Shown here piece after piece: positions 5,774 through 10,161 of a stretch of DNA of 10,161 bases (positions are counted from its first letter, which is position 1; every line of letters starts with the position of its first letter). Made by a program: the position numbers and the translations under genes. The notes beneath the pieces are model-generated. The model searched no databases. It was not told the origin of the DNA and saw only the letters and a program-made list of their open reading frames with translations. The DNA comes from Candidatus Gastranaerophilales bacterium (lineage in GTDB: Bacteria > Cyanobacteriota > Vampirovibrionia > Gastranaerophilales > Gastranaerophilaceae). The stretch lies in NCBI GenBank assembly GCA_944326625.1, contig CALVER010000038.1, positions 1-10,161 on the forward strand, in the 5' to 3' direction.

Positions 5774-8593
5774 TTATGCTATTGCCTGACGGCATTCTTC
5801 ACAGATGCCGTTTTCGTCAAGTTTTCTGTATTTCCAGCAGCGTTCGCATTTTTCGCCTTCGGCTTTTGTAACCCAAACGGTGTAATCGTCTTCAGTATAT
5901 TCATTTAATACGTCTGACGGTTTTTCGTCCGTTACGTAAGCTTGCGATGTGATGAAAATATTTGCAAGTTCATCTTCGTTTGCTTTTAAAACGCTATTGT
6001 CTGCTGTTTTTACGTAAACCGCAACCTCTAATGAGCTTCCGACTTTTTTATCGGCTCTTAAAGGTTCAATTGCTCGGGTTACGACTTCGCGCGCTTTCAA
6101 GATTTTTGTGAAATCTTCTTCCAATTGCGGATTATTCCATTTTTCGTTTACAACAGGCCAATTTGAAAGCAAAATACTTTCCAGACCGCCTCTTTGAGTT
6201 TCCGGAACATTTTGCCAGATATCTTCCGCCTGATGCGGCATTACAGGAACAAGAAGTCTCACAAGAGTTTGCGAAATTTCATACAAAACCGTCTGGCATG
6301 CACGTCTTGAAAGTGACTTTTTGCCTGCTGTATACAATCTGTCTTTTACAATATCCAGATAAAATGCGCTCAGGTCAACTGCCGCAAAGTTTTGGAGGCT
6401 CTGGAAATATTTGTAAAATTCATAATTTTCAAAAGCTTCCGTAACCTGTTCGATTAACTGGTTTAACTTATAAAGCGCGAATTTATCAAGTGATTTTAGT
6501 TCATCGTATTGAACGTAATCTGTTTTCGGGTCAAAATCAAACAGGTTGCCGAGCAAAAATCTTGAGGTATTTCTTGTTTTTTTGAAAATTTCAACAAGCT
6601 GTTTGATAATATTGTCGCCGATTTTGGTATCATTTCTGTAATCGACGGACGCTGCCCAGAGTCTTAATACATCTGCGCCGTAGGTTTTGATAATATCATC
6701 CGGTCTTATGTAATTGCCGAGAGATTTAGACATTTTTCTGCCGTCTTCCCCGAATACAAAGCCGTGCGTAAGAACTGATTTATAAGGTGCTTTGCCCTGA
6801 GTTGCAACAGAGGTCAAAAGTGATGACTGGAACCAGCCTCTATGCTGGTCAGAGCCTTCAAGATACATATCAACAGGCGTGTGACCGAGCTCCTGCGAAC
6901 GTTTTTCAACAACCGCACGCCAGGTTATGCCTGAATCAAACCAGACATCCATGATGTCGTTTTCTTTTGTAAAACAATGGGTTTTGCCGCATTTCGGACA
7001 TTTGAAGCCTTGAGGCAAAAGTTCATCCGCGCTGTATTTTACCCATGCATCGGAACTTTCTTTTTCAAAGATTTTAGCGACATTTTCAATAGTCTCATCG
7101 GTTACGATAACTTCTCCGCATTCTTTGCAGTAGAATACTGGTATAGGAACGCCCCATGCTCTTTGGCGTGAAATACACCAGTCAGAGCGGCCTTCCACCA
7201 TGTTTGAAATTCTGGCTTCTCCGCTTGAGGGAATCCATTTGACCTTTTTAATTTCTTCAAGCGTCTGTTGTCTGAATTTATCAACTTTTACAAACCACTG
7301 CGGTGTCGCGCGGTAAATTACGGGGTTTTTGCATCTCCAGCAGTGCGGATAGCTGTGTTGAATGTCTTGTTTTGCAAGTAATGCCCCGCATTTTTCAAGT
7401 TTTTCGATTACAATTGAGTTGCCTTTATAGTATGGCACCCCTTCCAAATCTTTATCCTGAACCTTATCCGTCCATACACCTTTTGAATCCAATGGTGAAA
7501 ATACTTCAATACCGTATTTTAAGCCGACTTCATAGTCTTCAAGACCGTGTCCGGGAGCTGTGTGAACAGAGCCGGTGCCGGCATCAAGAGTAACGTGTTC
7601 GCCTAAAATTATCGGTGATTTTCTGTCAACAAGCGGATGTTTTGTGTTTAAAAGTTCCAAATCCGCACCTGTGCAGGATGCAACGACGTTGATGTCGTTT
7701 TCTTCCCAGCCTACATCTGCTAAAAATGCGCCCAAAAGTCCCTGTGCCGCAACATAAATGTCGCCTTTGTATTCAAAGAAGGTGTATTCAAATTTCGGGT
7801 GCATTGAAATCGCCATGTTTGAAGGAATTGTCCACGGAGTTGTCGTCCAGATTACGGCATATATATCTTTGTCATTTGGAACTTGTTTCAGAATTTCCTT
7901 GTTTATTTTTTCCTTTGACTCATCATCAAATTTAAATCTTACATAAATAGAAGTTGACGTATGATCTGCGTATTCAACTTCGGCTTCTGCAAGTGCCGTT
8001 TCGCAAGATGCACACCAGTAAACCGGTTTCAAGCCCTTTTCAATATAACCTTTTTTATACATTTCCCCGAAAACTCTGACCTGTTCGGCTTCAAATTCGG
8101 GATTAATCGTCAAATAAGGATGTTCCCAATCACCCCAGACTCCGAGGCGTTTGAATTCGGACTCCTGTCCTTTTAAATTTTTATGAGCGAATTCACGGCA
8201 TTTTTCGCGTAATTCAAGAGGAGTGAGCGCGCTTCTGCCGCCTTTAATATTTTTCACAACAGCATTTTCAATCGGAAGTCCGTGTCCGTCATAACCCGGT
8301 ACGTACGGCGCATAAAAGCCTTTCTGGGATTTGTATTTAATCAAAATGTCTTTTAATATTTTATTTAAGGCTGTTCCGACGTGAATTTTTTCGGAGCTCA
8401 AATACGGCGGGCCGTCATGAAGTACAAAGCTGTTTGTCTTATCGCGCTGTTCAATATTTTTTTCATAAACATTTTGTTCTTCCCAGAATTTTTGGGTTTG
8501 AAGTTCTTTTACTGTTGCGTTTGCTCTCATTTCCAGTGTTGTTTGAGGCAAATTCAGGGTGTTTTTGTAATCTGTTTTTGTCTGTTCGCTCAT
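5774..8593 (-). CDS. ileS: Isoleucyl-tRNA synthetase
   Basis: A class I aminoacyl-tRNA synthetase that charges tRNA-Ile in the cytoplasm and edits mischarged valine. Length is 939 residues, usual for bacterial IleRS with a zinc tail. The N-terminal catalytic half carries HDGPPY and the HIGH-type motif as HVGT (71-74), then PYVPGYDGHGLPIE. The CP1 editing domain has WTTTPWTIPSN (249-259) and TAPGHGLEDY with the conserved Asp at 353. The second signature KMSKS is at 620-624. The C-terminal zinc site is C916, C919, C931 and C934. An inserted CxxC pair (YCKEC... CPKCG) lies before KMSKS. The last position of HIGH is Thr and the preceding ANGD-like segment is replaced by LSSEK, one residue longer. 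The ATG overlaps the stop of the upstream symporter gene (ATGA), with AGAGGA just before it, indicating translational coupling. Confidence 0.98.
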   Translation of the reverse strand: MSEQTKTDYKNTLNLPQTTLEMRANATVKELQTQKFWEEQNVYEKNIEQRDKTNSFVLHDGPPYLSSEKIHVGTALNKILKDILIKYKSQKGFYAPYVPGYDGHGLPIENAVVKNIKGGRSALTPLELREKCREFAHKNLKGQESEFKRLGVWGDWEHPYLTINPEFEAEQVRVFGEMYKKGYIEKGLKPVYWCASCETALAEAEVEYADHTSTSIYVRFKFDDESKEKINKEILKQVPNDKDIYAVIWTTTPWTIPSNMAISMHPKFEYTFFEYKGDIYVAAQGLLGAFLADVGWEENDINVVASCTGADLELLNTKHPLVDRKSPIILGEHVTLDAGTGSVHTAPGHGLEDYEVGLKYGIEVFSPLDSKGVWTDKVQDKDLEGVPYYKGNSIVIEKLEKCGALLAKQDIQHSYPHCWRCKNPVIYRATPQWFVKVDKFRQQTLEEIKKVKWIPSSGEARISNMVEGRSDWCISRQRAWGVPIPVFYCKECGEVIVTDETIENVAKIFEKESSDAWVKYSADELLPQGFKCPKCGKTHCFTKENDIMDVWFDSGITWRAVVEKRSQELGHTPVDMYLEGSDQHRGWFQSSLLTSVATQGKAPYKSVLTHGFVFGEDGRKMSKSLGNYIRPDDIIKTYGADVLRLWAASVDYRNDTKIGDNIIKQLVEIFKKTRNTSRFLLGNLFDFDPKTDYVQYDELKSLDKFALYKLNQLIEQVTEAFENYEFYKYFQSLQNFAAVDLSAFYLDIVKDRLYTAGKKSLSRRACQTVLYEISQTLVRLLVPVMPHQAEDIWQNVPETQRGGLESILLSNWPVVNEKWNNPQLEEDFTKILKAREVVTRAIEPLRADKKVGSSLEVAVYVKTADNSVLKANEDELANIFITSQAYVTDEKPSDVLNEYTEDDYTVWVTKAEGEKCERCWKYRKLDENGICEECRQAIA

Positions 8594-9915
8594 TCTATTC
8601 CTCTATTCGTAACTTTTTCATAAATATTTTTTATACCCGAAAAATCCCATTCGAGTTTGTCATGGTCTGTTTCGTTAATAAATTCTTTCATTTTTCCGTA
8701 ATCAAAAGCGTTTTCCCAGCGCGCAATGACAACTGTTGCAACGCAGTTGCCGATTAAGTTAACGGTTGTCCTGCCCATATCAAGAATCTGGTCAATACCC
8801 AAAAGTATTGCAACACCCAGAAGCGGAATGTTAAAACTTGCAAGCGAGCCTGCAAGAACAATTAAAGAAACTCTCGGAACACCTGCAATACCTTTGCTGG
8901 TAAGCATTAGCGCAAGCATCATTATCACCTGCTGGTTTAAATCAAGATGAATTCCGACAATTTGTGATGAAAATAATACGGCCATTGCAAGGTAAAGAGT
9001 GCTTCCGTCCAGGTTAAACGTGTAGCCTGTAGGCATTACAAACCCGACAATATTTTTCGGAACTCCGAATTTTTCCATAATTTCAATGGCTTTCGGAAAA
9101 GCAGCTTCCGAACTCGCTGTCGTGAACGCTAAAATTGCGGGTTCCTGAATTGCTTTGATAAGGTTTCGGAAAGAAATCCTTGCATATTTGCAGGCAATGA
9201 ATAAAACCATTAATACAAATACCGCAAGTGCCGTATATAATGAAAATATTACTTTTGCATAATTTTTAAGAATTGAAAGCCCGTTAGCTCCGACGGTTGA
9301 TGCGATGGCACCGAAAATCCCCAAAGGCGCAAAATACATTACGTATTCAGTGAACTTGAACATAATCTGGGAAACCGATGTCAAAACATCCATAACGGGT
9401 TTTGCTGCTTTCCCGACAGTGCACATCGCAATTGCAAAGAATAATGAAAATACTACTATTTGTAATAAATTACCGTCAGACATTGCCTGAACAATGCTTG
9501 TCGGAAATATGTTCATAATCATATCGGAAATCGATGTATGCGCGTTTGTTGCAGCCATTAGACCCGCTTCGTGCAGCAATGCGGGATTTGTTGCAAAACT
9601 GTCTGACACAAATCCCATACCCGGTTTGAAAACATTTGCCATTGTTAAACCGATAACAAGTGCCAAAGTTGTTACGACTTCAAAATATATAACGGTTTTT
9701 AACCCGATTTTGCCGAGACTTTTGATATCGCCGTGCCCCGCAATCCCAACAACAAGTGTTGCAAACAGTAAAGGTGCGATAATCATTTTTACCATTCGCA
9801 GAAAAATCACCGCAAACGGACGCATTTTTACCGCAAAATCCGGGGCAAAATATCCGACAATTACACCTAAAACCAGTGCTATAAATATTAAGGCTGTAAG
9901 TTTCGAATGTTTCAA
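8590..9915 (-). CDS. Sodium/proton:dicarboxylate (glutamate/aspartate) symporter, DAACS family
   Basis: An inner-membrane secondary transporter of 441 residues, importing acidic amino acids or C4-dicarboxylates with Na+ or H+. Family hallmarks: the FTTASSEAAF hairpin HP1 (264-273), NLDGS (301-305, the NMDGT motif of TM7), SKGIAGVP hairpin HP2 (340-347), and DQILDMGRTTVN of TM8 with D375, D379, R382, T383 and N386. These match the substrate- and Na+-binding residues of archaeal GltPh. The position of GltPh D405 is Asn390 here, as in DctA-type proteins, so substrate and coupling ion are uncertain between GltP/GltT and DctA. The start is TTG at 9915, not ATG: GAGG (minus strand, 9927-9924) is 8 nt upstream, and the next in-frame ATG would remove TM1. 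It is the first gene of an operon with ileS, overlapping by 4 bp. Confidence 0.95.
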   Translation of the reverse strand: MKHSKLTALIFIALVLGVIVGYFAPDFAVKMRPFAVIFLRMVKMIIAPLLFATLVVGIAGHGDIKSLGKIGLKTVIYFEVVTTLALVIGLTMANVFKPGMGFVSDSFATNPALLHEAGLMAATNAHTSISDMIMNIFPTSIVQAMSDGNLLQIVVFSLFFAIAMCTVGKAAKPVMDVLTSVSQIMFKFTEYVMYFAPLGIFGAIASTVGANGLSILKNYAKVIFSLYTALAVFVLMVLFIACKYARISFRNLIKAIQEPAILAFTTASSEAAFPKAIEIMEKFGVPKNIVGFVMPTGYTFNLDGSTLYLAMAVLFSSQIVGIHLDLNQQVIMMLALMLTSKGIAGVPRVSLIVLAGSLASFNIPLLGVAILLGIDQILDMGRTTVNLIGNCVATVVIARWENAFDYGKMKEFINETDHDKLEWDFSGIKNIYEKVTNRGIE

Positions 9916-9945
9916 AGAAATTTCCTCTGACTATATTATATTATA
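9916..9945 (-). promoter_or_regulatory. Ribosome site and probable -10 region of the symporter-ileS operon
   Basis: On the minus strand AGAGGA precedes the TTG start and decides it. Two overlapping TATAAT boxes lie at 9945-9940 and 9940-9935, about 20-25 nt upstream of the start codon. No good -35 is seen (TTTTCT at 9963-9958 is the nearest candidate at 17 nt from the second box). The leader would be short, probably under 25 nt. Confidence 0.45.
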
Positions 9946-10033
9946 AACATGTGAAAGAGAAAATTTTAATTTAAGAAAATTTAATTACTGACAGGTATTT
10001 TTACATAAAATTAGTTTCAAAGGCGCAACACTC

Positions 10034-10050
10034 TACATAAAAACTATTAT
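10034..10050 (+). repeat. 17-bp direct repeat, first copy
   Basis: TACATAAAAACTATTAT occurs here and again at 10145-10161, 111 bp later. Similarity extends two bases further left apart from one mismatch (CTC versus CTA). The second copy ends exactly at the window edge, so the repeat is at least 17 bp and may be longer. Confidence 0.7.
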
Positions 10051-10144
10051 CTGCCTGAGGCAGGACATTATATTGTGCCAATATAGGTATAGCCGCTTTA
10101 TACGATTATTAGTAAACCAATCCAAGTAGTTAGTATTACCGCTA

Positions 10145-10161
10145 TACATAAAAACTATTAT
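10145..10161 (+). repeat. 17-bp direct repeat, second copy, cut by the window edge
   Basis: An exact match to 10034-10050. With a period of 111 bp this could be the start of a tandem array or two ends of a small inserted element, but only two copies are visible. Confidence 0.7.

Larger units (their letters stand above)
9946..10161. other. Gene-free AT-rich region at the right edge
   Basis: No ORF, tRNA or terminator that I can support. It contains an odd palindrome CTGCCT-G-AGGCAG (10051-10063), the 17-bp direct repeat described separately, and GTATAGC (10087-10093), which is inverted as GCTATAC (10141-10147). The region continues beyond the window, so its nature cannot be settled here. Confidence 0.5.

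Noticed and set aside
9494..9946. 150-residue open frame on the plus strand
   Set aside because: It lies entirely antisense to the well-supported symporter gene, has no recognisable domain, and mirrors the codon pattern of the transporter.
10081..10161. tRNA or small structured RNA near the right edge
   Set aside because: No acceptor/TpsiC arm pattern or GTTC-type T-loop can be found, and only short inverted words are present.

Overview
The window is an AT-rich bacterial chromosome segment. It probably comes from a gut member of the Melainabacteria/Vampirovibrionia (Gastranaerophilales-like, non-photosynthetic relatives of Cyanobacteria). This is inferred from two things: the stereotyped pseudopilin N-terminus FTLAEVLITLGIIG present in two separate genes, and a cyanobacterial-style EF-G. 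No 16S rRNA or other phylogenetic marker is present, so the placement is moderate-confidence.

Layout, left to right. (a) 1-939: a hairpin-rich, repeat-rich leader runs in frame into a type II secretion/type IV pilus-like pseudopilin whose N-terminal processing motif FTLAE occurs twice. (b) 1064-3151: fusA (elongation factor G), with its own promoter and a strong terminator, away from the usual rpsL-rpsG-tuf neighbours. (c) 3341-4510: an unrecognised 389-residue protein with a charged, probably coiled-coil C-terminus, followed by a terminator. (d) 4585-4800 (minus): a 71-residue Cro/C1-type DNA-binding protein, divergent from (e) 4888-5613, a second pseudopilin. The 87-bp gap between them holds a full-consensus sigma-70 promoter for the pilin. 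A perfect 16-bp palindrome sits on its -10 box, and a half-copy lies 20 bp downstream. (f) 5614-5773: degenerate repeats and a third copy of the hairpin repeat seen at the left edge. (g) 5774-8593 and 8590-9915 (both minus): ileS and an upstream dicarboxylate/acidic amino acid symporter gene, which overlap by 4 bp and so form an operon. (h) 9916-10161: the symporter promoter region and a gene-free, AT-rich stretch with a 17-bp direct repeat that touches the window edge.

Functionally the window mixes translation genes (fusA, ileS), one nutrient-uptake gene, and two envelope/secretion pseudopilins. I see no defence system, CRISPR array, transposase, rRNA or tRNA. The most interesting signals are the regulator/pilin switch at 4800-4890, the double prepilin motif within a repeat-derived leader at the left edge, and a family of 24-nt hairpin repeats whose stems change in a compensatory way between copies.
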